Part shown: positions 22,786 to 34,313 of the stretch, in pieces
How the letters are laid out: each line of letters starts with the position of its first letter
Numbering within the stretch: the stretch's first letter is position 1
From: Cristatella mucedo
Taxonomy: Eukaryota; Bryozoa; Phylactolaemata; Cristatellidae
DNA length: 64,000 nt
Reading direction: 5' to 3'
NCBI GenBank assembly: GCA_009760855.2
Contig: WPIO01000078.1
Coordinates: 246,001 to 310,000, forward strand
The notes under the pieces: generated by a model
What the model was told of the DNA's origin: nothing
The model's database searches: none
Seen by the model: the letters and a program-made list of their open reading frames with translations, nothing else
Translations under genes and position numbers: made by a program

Positions 22786-22891
22786 TAAATGCTACGAGGC
22801 GTTCGCCAGATACACTCATTTGATGCTAGGCAAGCGACCATCCATGAATTTCATGGTAACCTTTAGAGCTGTCACCCCAGCGGCTCTGATC
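22786..22891 (+). pseudogene. SLC6 exon fragment with MLGKRPS
   Basis: In one frame it reads YEAFARYTHLMLGKRPSM then VTFRAVTPAALI, and stops at a strong donor ATC/GTAAGA (22892). SLC6 proteins have a similar MLG(x)RP motif before helix 10. A second, shorter copy with MLGKRPSILITLRAVTR lies at 23553-23640, so the exon was duplicated. Confidence 0.65.
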
Positions 22892-22957
22892 GTAAGAAGG
22901 CCAAACTGATGGCGTACAGGCGAAGCATGCCTTATCTCTCCACTGTGCCCTCTGAGC

Positions 22958-23130
22958 CGTAATGGCTCACTAGGTTAGGCGGTTGCTTTTCACGACCTCG
23001 ACCCCGAGGTCGTGGTTTCGAATCCTGCGGTGGGCGATCCTTTATCTCTACTGCAAGCGGTAGTGATAGTCATAAAGGCTCTTCTGTCGCTATACAAAAA
23101 GAGGCTGTTAAATCAGCTAGTATTTATATA
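22958..23130 (+). mobile_element. SINE-1, tRNA-derived, full-length copy
   Basis: The head has box-A-like TGGCTCACTAGGTTAGGCGG and box-B-like TTTCGAATCC (one change from GGTTCGAATCC). The body has CTGCAAGCGGTAGTGATAGT and GTCGCTATACAAAAAGAGGC, then TGTTAAATCAGCTAGTATTT. It matches the full copy at 54150-54335. It sits within the SLC6 relic between two exon remnants. Confidence 0.85.
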
Positions 23131-23192
23131 TTTTATCGAGAACAACCTCTCGTCGAAGCAGCCGCCACCTTAGGTTACCATCATCTTGATGA

Positions 23193-23354
23193 TATTCAGA
23201 TACGAAAAATGTCCAGTGTTCGGCCCGGCGATATTAAATACTCGATATGGGAGCTAGCCCTCGGCTGGCTCATCGTAGCCTTCATGGCAAGTTGCATTCG
23301 TATTTTTGACTTGAAAGAGCACCTTGGACGAGACGGATTCCAGTTAGGCGGATG
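23193..23354 (+). pseudogene. SLC6 C-terminal (helix 12-like) exon, copy 1
   Basis: Acceptor-like TTGATGATATTCAG precedes the frame RKMSSVRPGDIKYSIWELAL and GWLIVAFMASCIRIFD, ending in a stop at 23353-23355. The ALGWLI block after a Trp-Glu pair is typical of helix 12 in SLC6 proteins, but the usual 30-40 residues of helix 11 are missing upstream. Confidence 0.6.
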
Positions 23355-23782
23355 AGTCAGCCAATTCTTCATAAACGCAGGGGAGCATTCATCGGTCCCG
23401 AAATCGCATTGCCGCGTAATTTAAAAACTTTGCATTCAAAAACCATAAGCTTTCTTCGACTATATATCCTTTCTTCAGCTGAGCAACCTTGTTCGCTGCC
23501 GAATAACTAGTCGTCGCTGGCCAGTCGGCATTTCTTGGTCGATTTTCCCCTCTAATTTGATGCTTGGCAAGCGACCGTCAATTTTGATAACCCTTAGAGC
23601 CGTCACCCGATCGGTTCTAGAGGCTTCCGACAGACAGAACTCTGAATGGGGTCCGGCTCTGAAGATCCACTTTGTCGGCTCTGACTACGACCTGCAGATT
23701 CGAACCACGGATGTCGGCAGTGCCGCTTCCCGCCGCAGCTGCTCACTCGGAGAGCTCCGGAGCTGGACACTGTGTGGCCAAG

Positions 23783-23983
23783 ATGGCCGGAGGCCAAGAT
23801 GGGGCCGAGGAGCCGGGGCCCAAGCCCGCGATCGGCCACAAACTGGGCTTCGACAGCAGCGACTACGGCTCCAGTGGTTTCTATTCGAACGGCACCAACC
23901 TGATTTTGATGTCGTCAGCAGAAATGTCCGTCGTTTCAGAGGCTACTGCGGTTTGGTACTGGCGAAAGGACGTAAGAAAATAG
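23783..23983 (+). other. Unrecognised exon-like open frame
   Basis: An ATG in GC-rich sequence opens a frame starting MAGGQDGAEEPGPKPAIGHK and continuing with GFDSSDYGSSGFYSNG. A good donor, GAC/GTAAGA, lies at 23972 just before the stop. The context could be a first coding exon. I do not recognise the protein, and no downstream exon was found. It overlaps a second plus-strand frame (23557-23994). Confidence 0.3.
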
Positions 23984-24053
23984 GCATGCTCTAAGTATGC
24001 AAAATTCAGGCAGCACTGATCGACTAAATGCCGTGCCGATTTGGTGGCGAACT

Positions 24054-24115
24054 CGGCTGATCTCTCATGTGAGCGGCTGATCTCTCTTGTGCGTGGCTGA
24101 TCTCTCTCGTGCATG
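24054..24115 (+). repeat. Three tandem 20-bp units
   Basis: CGGCTGATCTCTCATGTGAG, then CGGCTGATCTCTCTTGTGCG, then TGGCTGATCTCTCTCGTGCA, in direct succession. Confidence 0.9.
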
Positions 24116-25199
24116 GCTGCTGGTGCACTATTTTCTTAGTTGACTTGGTTACTTTTTTCTCATATGACGACCTTTTCTGTATAAATGTTGGAAATCTGGC
24201 TAGCTGGTCACCAGCATTGAATGTGAGCCTACACTTGCTGCATAACTGCAACGATTCATCGAAGAGTGGTTCGCGTAAAGGACGTAGGGTGAAAGTAGCG
24301 AGAGCCGTTTAGCCTCGCGCAGCTTGTGTACGCTGCACGGCCACATCCGGTATGCTAAAAAACTCGGTTTCGTTGAAGCTGCTCCTGTTCGTCTGGACGC
24401 TGGTGCGGGGAAAGTGCCAGAGCTGAATTTGGCTGTCTCAAATCGCCGTCGCTACTTTCAGAGCGCTCATCCAATTAGAGACCACTGTTAAGTCACTTCG
24501 AAGCACATTGCATTACTATTGAAGAACCCTTCGCCATTTCATGGCCGTACTGGTTTGTTTTAACGCGATTTCTGCTGATCTCGACAGCTAGAATTATATG
24601 TAATTGTCATGCATTCAAACTAGGCCTTTGCTGGAGGGGTGAAGTAGCCGTTCACTTAAGTAGCCTTTAGCATCTAGTCAAGAGGCCAATCGGAGGCTCT
24701 CAGGACTGGCTGTTTACCTTAACCCAAACCTGGGGTACCTTGACACTTTTTATGAAGCTCATAAAATTGAAAAAATGGGCCGGCTGGACTTTATGCTGTC
24801 ATGAAATATACGTTCGAGGGATGCTAGATCCCATTGGTCAGTCAATCAGTAGGAAAATCGCTGAAGACAATAGAAAATTCGCCTAATGTCTGCTCTTGAA
24901 AAGTCAATAATTCATTGCGAGCAAATAGCATTAATTTCTGGGGGGGGGATGGTGACTTCTCTCCGGATGCCGCCCGAAGGGAAGACAGCGGTTCGTGTGA
25001 TCCCGAGCCTCGTCAGCTAGTGGGACTGGGTAGAAGTCACTCACACGTTTGCCAGGCCGACGTATCCATCTGCAGACGTACATCTATCTGTACTTATATC
25101 GCCCTTCGTGTACCAAATCTTACATGCCGTGCGGGCACACACGAGCGCCGCCTAACGAGGCGGTAGAACGAACGTGCGAGACATGCAGCGTGGGAGTTC
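24116..25199. other. Unassigned spacer
   Basis: No gene or known repeat recognised in about 1.1 kb. Confidence 0.4.
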
Positions 25200-27585
25200 G
25201 ACGAATTACCGAAATCCACCGCAATCTACCGAAACTCAGTCTAATTAGGCCAACATCGAATAGACATTAGCGTTGCCGAGCTCAGATTTTGGCCGATATT
25301 GCACTTCAATTACGATTTTCATCTATCCATCAAATTTCATGGGCTTCGCAATTATGCAAATGAGCTTCAACGCCGGATGCCTGTACTGCAATCAGCCACA
25401 AGCACTTTAGTTCCCTTCAAATCCACCAAAAATCAGCTGCGCACAGCTACAAAAAGTTTGGAATATCAAACTACGCTACGTGTGAAATGTACCCCAAACA
25501 TTTTCACGAGATTTCGCTCGAACGTTTTCACGGATTCTTCTTAAATATCATTACGATGGCCCATGTCAATACCTCAATTCACCACCGAAACGAAAGAAAT
25601 CCTGTTCGAAAAGCTCCTTTTTTGTACTGCATATGACAGCACACTCTGCGACAATTACTTAACAATTTCACTTGCATTGCCAAGGCTGTACTCGTGCAAT
25701 GCGCTACAATCGACTACAGCAGCCCGGGCCAATACCAAAATCCACTTGAATCCACAGCAAAAAATCAAAATAGATTGGGCCGAGCTTCAGTTTTTATTGC
25801 ATCTTAAAGTGCGCCGTTTTAAGTGCACCACCACAAAAAATAAAAAATAATTGTGCATCCTCGCACTATGGCAATGAGCGATAATTGCCTGAAATAACCT
25901 GACAAACTACGGCAATCCACTCTATTCCACCACAAATCATCCTCAAATCGCTAACGTGAAGGTCTAATGGACATTGCATATAGGATTACACTCAGTTCAA
26001 AATGCACCCACAAAATATTTTTCTCGATTGTGCACTCGCGTTCGCATGCAATGCATTGCAATAGACTGCAACGGCCTGGTCCCACACCACAATCCACCTT
26101 AATCCACTGCCATCCGCCGAACAGCGACCAGAATGCCTACACTAGAAACTCTAATTATGATTGCAAGCTGCTCTACTCTTCGGTTGTTGTGTAGTCGCCT
26201 AACTTCACTATATTTGCATCGACCAATCTGCAGCAATGCACTGCCATGGCCTGGGCCAATACCGCAATCTTAGAAATCTGATGCAAAATGCCGTGAAATC
26301 GGTTTCGCATTGCTCTAATTTTGAATGCATAATAAAAAGCACACTGGTTCAAGTCAAACACATCATTTTAAGTAATTTTGCTTGTACAATCTCGGGCAAT
26401 GTTTGGCAATCTACGACTCGGCCCGAAGCAGCCATCCACTAGAATCCGTAGCAAGTTGACCACAAATTGGCTGCACGAAATGCCGATTGTCGTCGCATTT
26501 CACATTTATTTGAGCCAAAAGTGAAATCGTAGGACTTTCAAGCTATATTTCACGTTAATTGTCATCAATACACAGCAATCAAAAGCTATGGCAGGGACCA
26601 ATACCGCAATCCAAGGCAAATCGACGACACATCGGCTGCACCGAACTCAGATTCACCATTCCACGTAAAATATCACTGCGGCCCCGCACATACTTCCAAC
26701 TCTTTCAACCATTTCTGACTTGTCAATCTTGGGCAATGCATGGCAATCATCGGCAATGGCCTGGGAAAATACGGCAATCCATTATGATCCATCGCAAACC
26801 ACCGGAAAGTGACTGGGCCAAGATCAAATTTATATTACTTGTCTCAGCCCACTGTGTTTAAAGTGCAATCACATTCTTGCAACTAATCGCGAACGTTTAA
26901 TCGCGAACGTTTAATCGCGAGCAATTAATGGCAATTCCCGGGCCAATACCCCAATTCGAGACAAAATGACGAAAAATTTGCAGTGCAGAGCCCCAATTGT
27001 CATTACATATAACATTCCGCTGCGTCCAAAGTAAATTCGTGGCATTTTCAAGATGGTTTGCTTGTTAACTGTCAGCAATGCGCCGCAATCCACAGCAATG
27101 GTCGGGGCCGATAGCCCAATCCATGGACAATTGACAAGATTGGCTGCAAGAAACTGAAACTCTCATTCCACATTCACATTCTCATTCTCATTCCTTGTAA
27201 CATGTATCTATGCGCGAATATAACGTTCACCAATTGCGTTCAATCGACGGCAATGGCCCGGGGAAATAATCCCAATCCAGAATGGTCCGTTACAAATTGA
27301 CCGGCATTTGCTGAGGGCTCCACATTTTCTTGCGCATTGCACTACACTGCATTAAACGTGCAGCCACATCCTTTTCAACAATTGACAAAGGCACAATCGA
27401 CGGCAATGCACGGCAATCGACGGCAATGGCCCGGCCTCTACCGGAATCTGTTTCAGATTTGCTGGAAGTCGGCTGATTGAATTTTTAATTATCATACTAA
27501 ATGACGCTCACTCTGTACCCAAATACTGCCATTTTTCGCGTCCAATCTTGGGCAATGCATGGCAATCGACGGCTATTGACCACTT
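25200..27585 (+). repeat. Satellite B, degenerate tandem array of 150-190 bp units
   Basis: A block around GCAATGCAYGGCAATCGACGG / CAATGGCCCGGGCCAATAC / GCAATCCAC recurs near 25695, 25870, 26050, 26233, 26398, 26570, 26735, 26925, 27076, 27236, 27400 and 27550. Other shared words per unit are AATTGGCTGCA(C/A)GAAA, CATTTCAC and TTTCA(A/C)G. Units are strongly diverged, with indels. The period is close to one nucleosome repeat. Open frames across it are chance. One monomer-like segment also lies inside R3 at about 16.40 kb. Confidence 0.85.
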
Positions 27586-28635
27586 TACAATCCACCGGAG
27601 GCGCTTCGGCAGCGTGGAGAGGGGCAGCTAGCCGCAGCCCTTTCCGGGTACCGCATCCAGCGAGCTAGTGCTTAAAAACTGAAATCTGTCACCATGAACA
27701 GGCATCACGTCATTTAAATATTAGACGATCGCTCCTAAACATTATTTCATAACTCGAACAATTCAATGAGCCCGAATATATATGCAGATTAGGTAGCTTC
27801 TCCCTATAAAGGGCGAAGGCATTTCCGTCTCTCAAAGGTGCCGTCTCTCGAACCATCTGCATCGACTGACTCCTGGAAAGCTGTCGTTCTTTTTCTTAAG
27901 TTTCCGGTCAGCTGCATACCAGCTCGGTCATATATTGCGCATTTTCGGGGACTCATAAGCGGGACTTAGCACGTGACCTTTTCGGCCTAATAGTGACTAT
28001 TTGCATTTAAAAAATGAAGCACGGAACCGCCAGGACGGTCTTGTGCGGTCACATTCGCCCCCGATTGCATGCCAAGCGCGGACGGAGAAGCAGCTTAAGC
28101 AAGTGCGTACCCGTGTCAGGCGAAGCAGCGACAGCTAGTCCGTACCGGCGCCCGACTTACCGGTACGACGCTTTAACTACTCAGCGGTCGCGGATGGCTG
28201 ACCGATAAGGATTGAACGGGGATCGAATTTAATGAACCGCTTCAAAAATCCCAAGTCAAAGTCAAGTGTTTGACATGCTGCCTACGAGGTTGGCCAAATC
28301 CTCTTCTGTCAGCAGGCTACTGTGACTTTGTCTTGGTCATGGCAACACAAAAAAAACGTGCGACCGGCGTGGTTACGAGCCAGTTTGGGGGGAATACGTC
28401 GAGGCTCTCGAATCGGAACGTGCAAGAAGGTACCCGGGGCTCTAAAGTTGCTACGGGAGACTTGATTCAACACATGTTTAGTGTTTAGAGTACATAGGGT
28501 TAGTGGTTTTACATTTTACAACGCCAGCTACTCTTCGCCAGACTTGCTGCTATGAGCCTAGTTCACATCGTACTATTCCACTTTGTATGGGCGTAACTTG
28601 TTTTATTAGCTAAGTCTAGGCACAGTTCAAGTCTC
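27586..28635. other. Unassigned spacer
   Basis: No gene recognised. Frames 28014-28208 and 28270-28488 are short and carry no known motif. Confidence 0.4.
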
Positions 28636-28720
28636 TCAATAATATTAATAATAATAATAATAGTAATATTAGTGACATTTGTATATCGCCCTTGGAGAAA
28701 TGAATGCCTCTAGGCAGTTT
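28636..28720 (-). mobile_element. LINE-B/SINE-2 tail relic
   Basis: An (AAT)n run, then ATTTGTATATCGCCCTTGGA and GAAATGAATGCCTCTAGGC: the 3' hairpin and tail on the minus strand, diverged. Confidence 0.6.
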
Positions 28721-29430
28721 GCGTATGGTTATACTGTCTCTATTTTTATCTTTCAAAATGCTTACACCAACACCTCAAATTCGATATAAATAACAACGTT
28801 CCCATCGGTATAGTCGTATGCAATAGGAACTCTTCCATTCCAACACAAGTAAAGTGCTAAGAGAAAAAGAGAGAGAGAGATAGAGAGATAGAGATTTAGT
28901 TCAATCGGCGGCGCCATTAAAAGGCTTTGGCATTTATTCGCAAGTCATCATTTTCCTTAGAAAATAATCATTTTTAGGCGCGCAAGACGATGCAAAGCCA
29001 CACTTGACTGGTAACTAAAAATGATAGTAATAATAATAGCAAGTAAAACTGGGGTAACAGCAGGAGTAAGATAGAACAGGTGGTTGCCGGGCAGCTCTGG
29101 GTGCGAGACTCCCGTGAACCCCTGCTTCCTCTGCTAACTACCGCCCGCCGATGCTTTTATGATCTGTTCTGATAACGGGCAGCTGTAGGGGTCACTGAGA
29201 TCAGGTTCTTTACTAGAGCATCTACCTCTTCTGTCGCAAGTCCCGCATGAATCTCGCCCGGCGCTACCCGTAGCCGCATTCATCGACGAACGACGCTCGC
29301 CAGCACCTTTGCCGTCGACAAAGGCGCAGCGCGAGTCCAGAACAAAGTGGGCACGACCGGTGAGAAGCTCTGGTCGCGCCCAATCGTTTCCACCTGCCCA
29401 CTCGGCTAGCGAAGCTACCCAGCCATACTC
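28721..29430. other. Unassigned sequence beside repeat R1
   Basis: Includes a short (GA)n run at about 28866-28895. The part next to R1 holds a minus-strand open frame of 100 residues (29134-29436, no ATG start) with a C-x2-C-x5-C spacing. It is not convincing as a retroviral zinc knuckle. Confidence 0.35.
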
Positions 29431-30186
29431 GGCCACGCTGCCGCTCGCCGTGTGGCTGAGCTATGGTAAGACGAGCGGCCGTCAGGTTAAACCTCTTTAT
29501 AATAACGCATGCGCCAACAACAACAGGGGCACTAAACAAGTCTACAGGGAGGGTTCTATACACAGTACACTATGGGGGCGCAAGGCGACGCAGCAAGCGG
29601 CAACAAACGTGTTAGTTGGGGGTCAGTCGGCTTCTGCTGTCCTGTCGTTGTACCGACTCCGAATTCAACAGTACGAGCGTACGCCGTCCAAAACCCGGCT
29701 GGCTGAGTAACTGCTTGGCTAGTCCGAGTCGACAACTATAACAGTCGTGAGCTTCCACCGAAAGACGCCATCACACGGTGGGGGTCACGAACGCACTACT
29801 CGGGAAACGCGGAATATACAAGTCTCAACAACGAGCGAGCTATCTAGCTCCGCTCGGGCCTTGGGTACTCGTTCCCTTGCGTGCGTGGCAGCATCGCCGG
29901 AGCACGCCTGCACGAATCCAGGTGCATAACTCGGCGAGACTGGGAGCCTCCAACACCACGACTTACTTGGCCAACGTCTGCTACCCAAGAGACCGGCGAC
30001 ATTGTGGGCGTGTCATCGCCGTCACGTCGGCCTGGACGCGCGCCATTCACTCTCTTCTCTCTCTCAACACCACGTGACCTGGAGCAGCACGCGCGACGGC
30101 TGCTAGATCACACAATACAGCCGTCGCTAATTATAACCCTAATTATAGCAGTCCGGTCCCAGCCAACCGAACCTAGCCTGGGTACA
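29431..30186 (-). repeat. Repeat R1, copy c (inverted, longest)
   Basis: Reverse complement of copy b: it ends GAACCTAGCCTGGGTACA at 30186 and starts at GGCCACGCTGCCGCTCGCC. The region 29.99-30.15 kb differs from copy b and carries CACGTGACCTGGAGCAGCAC, a word also found near 39.09 kb and, diverged and inverted, near 58.64 kb. Confidence 0.75.
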
Positions 30187-30194
30187 TGCATATT

Positions 30195-30430
30195 ATTAAG
30201 ATATATATTATATTATCGCCCTCCCTTTCGAGGGCCGATAGAGCCCTGAGGTTGAGGCGCCCGCTCACCGTGACCGAAGTCGGTGGTTCGAATCTTGAAT
30301 CCTCTCGAGTGCCGGTACGGCATATGCAACTACGGAGCGAAGTGTTGGAGGATTCCCAGAGTTGGAATCTCGCCGGAGCACGCCCGAGTGCCGGTTATGC
30401 ATATTATATATTATGTATAGCCTAGGTGTA
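30195..30430 (+). mobile_element. Possible third tRNA-like SINE (SINE-3)
   Basis: CCCTGAGGTTGAGGCGCCCG followed about 33 bp later by GGTGGTTCGAATCTTGAATC: the second block holds a good box B (GGTTCGAATC), the first is only box-A-like. The sequence lies between AT-rich ATATATTATATTAT blocks. Only one copy was seen, so this is tentative. Confidence 0.4.
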
Positions 30431-30672
30431 CCGTGATTTCAATTTATAGCTAGAATGAGGCTCACCGAGAAACGATCAGCCAACGCCGTATCAACTGGCA
30501 TTGACTACACCAACTACATACACGTACTACAGCGTTCCCGTTGGGCGAACGGAACTTCGACGATGACACGCCCACAATGCACCGGGGGTAGCATAGCGTT
30601 GGATGTTCGGCTGGAGTCGGTACCACGTGACGGCGTCGACACGCCCACAACTAAAGGGCTATAGATACAGCA

Positions 30673-30746
30673 CAGTAGGGCTTAAGTATAGTAGGGCTTA
30701 AGTATAGTAGGGCTTAAGGACAGTAGGGCTTAAGGACAGTAAGGCT
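30673..30746 (+). repeat. 16-bp tandem repeat, 4.6 units
   Basis: Units CAGTAGGGCTTAAGTA, TAGTAGGGCTTAAGTA, TAGTAGGGCTTAAGGA and CAGTAGGGCTTAAGGA follow one another, then a partial CAGTAAGGCT. Confidence 0.95.
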
Positions 30747-30935
30747 GCCAGGCTCCCCGGCCATCCATGCGCATCTTACTGCCAGCGAGTCTTCCTCGAC
30801 ACTGTGGCATTGCAAGGTTAGTAGCCAAGCGCTGTCGGCGCAGTAGCCAAGCGAGTTATGCACCGTGACCGATCCGTGACAGATAACAATACGGCACAAT
30901 AATACACGGCCGGGATTCACCGCGGCCCACCCGAC

Positions 30936-31738
30936 GATCGACGAAGCTATACGACGATAGTACTCATCATCTCGACGTGAGTACTCATCTCAGTACCGTA
31001 GCAGTACCATAGATGCTCAGTCCCTCATCTCGGCTAATTCTCAGCTGCGACCGCATGCAGCATGCCGAGTGTGAGCGCTGTAACCAACCGCCCCCTCATC
31101 ATTAAGTCGGTCGAAGGACGCACGAAGAGCCTCAAGTATCTTGAATGTTGATTGAAGCACCCCAATGTATCCACAAAGACTAAGAGGGCGTTATGCTGGA
31201 GTGTTTTGTAGTCTAATCGGCTTCCCGTTCGCATACGGGAGAGTTATAGCTGATGTCGATGCAGTGAGTAGCGTAGCAGCTCAAGACGGTTTTAAAGGAT
31301 TACAGTATTCGGCGGCTGGGGATCGACGAAGCTATACGATCGACGAAGCTATACGACGATAGTACTCATCATCTCGACGTGAGTACTCATCTCAGTACCG
31401 TAGCAGTACCATAGATGCTCAGTCCCTCATCTCGGCTAATTCTCAGCTGCGACCGCATGCCGCATGCCGAGTGTGAGTGTGAGAGCTGTAACCAACCGCC
31501 CCCTCATCATTAAGTCGGTCGAAGGACGCGCGAAGAGCCTCAAGTATCTTGATTGTTGATTGAAGCACCCCACTGTATCCACAAAGACTAAGAGGGCGTT
31601 ATGCTGGAGTGTTTTGTAGTCTAATCGGCTTCCCGTTCGCATACGGGAGAGTTATAGCTGATGTCGATGCAGTGAGTAGCATAGAAAAAGTAGCAGCTCA
31701 AGACGGTTTTAAAGGATTACAGTATTCGGCGGCTGGGG
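30936..31738 (+). repeat. 403-bp direct tandem duplication
   Basis: Unit 1 starts ATCGACGAAGCTATACGACG at 30936, and unit 2 starts with the same words at 31339. The units are nearly identical by eye, differing by small indels (an added GTGAGT, an added AAAAGTA) and a few substitutions, so the event is recent. An extra partial word GATCGACGAAGCTATAC marks the junction at 31321. The second half of each unit is LINE-A 3' sequence (GGGCGTTATGCTGGAG, TTCGGCGGCTGGGGA). Confidence 0.95.
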
Positions 31739-31744
31739 AGTAGT

Positions 31745-34313
31745 TGCCGTTGCCTTCAAATTGTGGAAGTGAGTTCCACTGCCCAGAAACTACCTGCAGA
31801 GAAAACCAACGGTCTTTATCCAACTGAATGCTCTACCGGTAAAGCTTAGGCCTCGAGTATCTTGAATGAGATGTTGTTTGAAGCAATCGCGGCTTTGCTT
31901 TAGAACTTTCAAATTTTCGGCTCGAAATCGTGAGAGAAAAAAATTATCCGTCATTTATAATTTAAGGACATTGTTCTTATTCATCGCCGACGCGATTCAC
32001 GCTGCCCTCAAATGACGTTCGCTAAGACGAAGAGCACCGATTCTGCGTACGATTGCAAGACCGGCTCGCTCCGGGGTCCGGGTCACGCCGCGTACATTCA
32101 GATCAGGTTCAGGTGGAAAAGCGGCGATGCGAGTAGAAGAAAGCCAGCGTTGAGCAATGCTGTCCAACCAAGCGTGCAGCGACAGCAATGCTGTCCAAGT
32201 CGCTGCGCTCTCTCTGCGCCAGTGAAGGCGTGCACCTCGCGGGCCCGCGAACCGTTTGGCCTCGAGCCTCGCTTTCGTGCGATACCGATCCTCGTCATCA
32301 GTTCGATTAGAAAAAGCAACTATTGCTTCAGGACAAGAAAATTGTAAACTGCACATCAAACTACAAGGCATTGGCACACGGCACTATAAACTCAATCTTG
32401 TTAAAAATTATTTCAGTAATTCCCTAGAGCTTTCTTTTGGTAGCGACTAAAAGTTAATAGTGGGGTTGGTTTTGAATTTCCGAAGAGCTTTTTCGTGAGT
32501 TTCAAATTTAATTGACCCTATTGACGGCTAGTGGTGCTTCTATGACTTCATTTGCCTACGGATTAGGAATGTAACGTAACGTATCTCTATCTGCAACTGC
32601 ACGCTGATACAACGACTGAGTGTTGCACATAATAATCTTCTAAAGTGCACTCAAAGCGTAAGAACTTTTCTTTAGGATTAGGTAGCTAGTAGACGTCATC
32701 TCACGAATTATAAAAATTTAAAGTTTGCTTATCATCTTATTACAATTAAATCTCGATCCAACTTCTACAATGCCTTGAGAATAAGCAACACGTGAGGGAA
32801 GATAGAGATAGAGATAGGAAACTTGTGAAAGTTTTAACTGTTCAGCACAATTGAACGTCGTTTTACTATCAACTAACTTTTTAATAGAATCTTGGAAACT
32901 TTGAGCGTGAACCTTTACAAGTGTGACATGAAGCTTTAAAGCTTCACTCTTTTTATCAGTCTATTCTTACAGCAAGATCGCTTTGCACTATTAGTAATTT
33001 AGGTCGTAGCTATATTCTTCGTTGCTAAGTTCTGTTGGGCACAAAAGCCTCATTGGGCCTTCGTTAAGGCAGTCTACTAGTCGGATTTAATCGTGCCAAT
33101 GGCGATAGCGCGAGTCTGTGAAATGGGCATATGGTGCACAGCTGCATTCATGCTACTAGGCATTCATAAGCACCTAAGACGAACAATGCATAAGACAAAC
33201 TATGCAGTCGTTTTTTAATTGCTCTAAAAAGGCGGAGTCCATCTCATTTTTAGATGGATTTTAAGCGTCGAAGACACCTTTACTCGTGTTTTTCTAGTGC
33301 ATACTCTAATCGATGAAAGTGCCATCATCAAAGACATTATTTTTAACTGGGTGCGCCCGTTCCATTTTAACTTGGTTCGCTGTAATGCTCGTTCGTTGTG
33401 CTTCGGTCTAACTTTTGCTGTCTATTGCTCTACAATAATGACCTATAGCGAAATGTCAAGATAGTATTTATTACGTTAGTCCAACAGTGAGTATTGTTTA
33501 GGGTACCGTTCAAGCATCGCATATGGTAGACCTTCATTATGTTGCGTCCTGCGACGGATAAATAATTATATATCAATTGAACTTCATGGTAAAGTTTTAA
33601 AGCTGCAAATACCTTTTAAGTTTTTAGACATTTCAGAAGAGAAATTTGAAAGCTTGATATTTTAGTCTTGGATACCCAAGGCCGCACTATCCACATTCAT
33701 TCCGACGCTGGAGTCTAAAACAGTCCAAACTAGCGCAAGCAGTTGACATGGCACCCTGCAGTATCCAGGACCAAGTTCCCTATCTCATACCTCGAACCAT
33801 GTTCTTTTCATGATAACTACACACGCTGCCTTACCTTGCGAATGTTGGTAAACCGCTATGCAAACTACGGCTTTCAGCGCAGGGGAAAGCGTTAAAATTC
33901 CGAGTAAGCCATGCTCGGCAATCAATTGAACATGCTTTCGGTATTCTTTCTTCGAGAATGAGAGTATTCTATTCAAGAATATGCCTTAAGCCAGGAACTG
34001 CTGAGTGGATTGTCTCTGCTTGCTGGGCACTGGACACATTTCTGCTTAGCTGAAGTTGACTGCCTGAGATCTGGAGATCCCTAAGGTCGAACCAGATATC
34101 TCCTTTATCGAACCTAGCTTTTGCCAGTTTAGCAAAAACCACGGTCTGTCTGCAGACAGCATCGCCCAAGTTTACACCAATTACTTTCCGTGTGTAGCAC
34201 CCTTGCAAATTACAAAAAGTAGCAACTACGGATGATGACTATCCGTTTTTACCTATGCTTGCTTATCTATACTGCTTGTGATTATTGATGCCTCGTTTAT
34301 GTGCCTTTACCTA
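31745..34313 (+). repeat. Segmental duplication, copy 1
   Basis: Collinear with 40445-44083: for example GGCACACGGCACTATAAACT (32370 and 41107), GGCATTCATAAGCACCTAAG (33159 and 42219) and GTCTGTCTGCAGACAGCATC (34144 and 43927). Differences are scattered substitutions and three large indels. Contains no gene I can recognise; the frames 32256-32450 and 40992-41180 are just duplicated sequence. The copy is broken at 34313 by a minisatellite. Confidence 0.93.

Larger units (their letters stand above)
20769..23640 (+). pseudogene. SLC6 transporter pseudogene, copy 1 (scattered exons)
   Basis: SLC6 proteins are 12-helix Na+/Cl- coupled transporters of neurotransmitters and amino acids in the plasma membrane. 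Pieces lie in the correct order and strand: [13 protein letters not shown] then a stop (helix 1, 20775-20816), VARYNKYHHNIIR (after helix 6, to 21430), a helix-7 exon (21574-21692), a block with MLGKRPS (to 22891), and a helix-12 block with LALGWLIVA (23193-23354). A second MLGKRPS copy lies at 23555. Stops and missing helices show it is dead. Introns are kept and shared with the second copy at 58.8-60.5 kb, so the duplication was of DNA, not a retrocopy. Confidence 0.8.

Noticed and set aside
22958-23040. A functional tRNA gene
   Set aside because: Boxes A and B are present, but the acceptor stem does not pair convincingly and the sequence continues into the SINE-1 body, also seen at 54.2 kb.
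25200-27585. CRISPR-like array
   Set aside because: Units are diverged along their whole length with no constant repeat and variable spacer pattern, and the DNA is from an animal.
29134-29436. Possible retroviral gag with a zinc knuckle beside repeat R1
   Set aside because: The Cys spacing does not fit C-x2-C-x4-H-x4-C, there is no His, and no protease, reverse transcriptase or integrase lies nearby.
31997-32377. 126-residue minus-strand frame in the duplicated segment
   Set aside because: The second copy (40.70-41.11 kb) breaks the frame, and no domain is recognisable.
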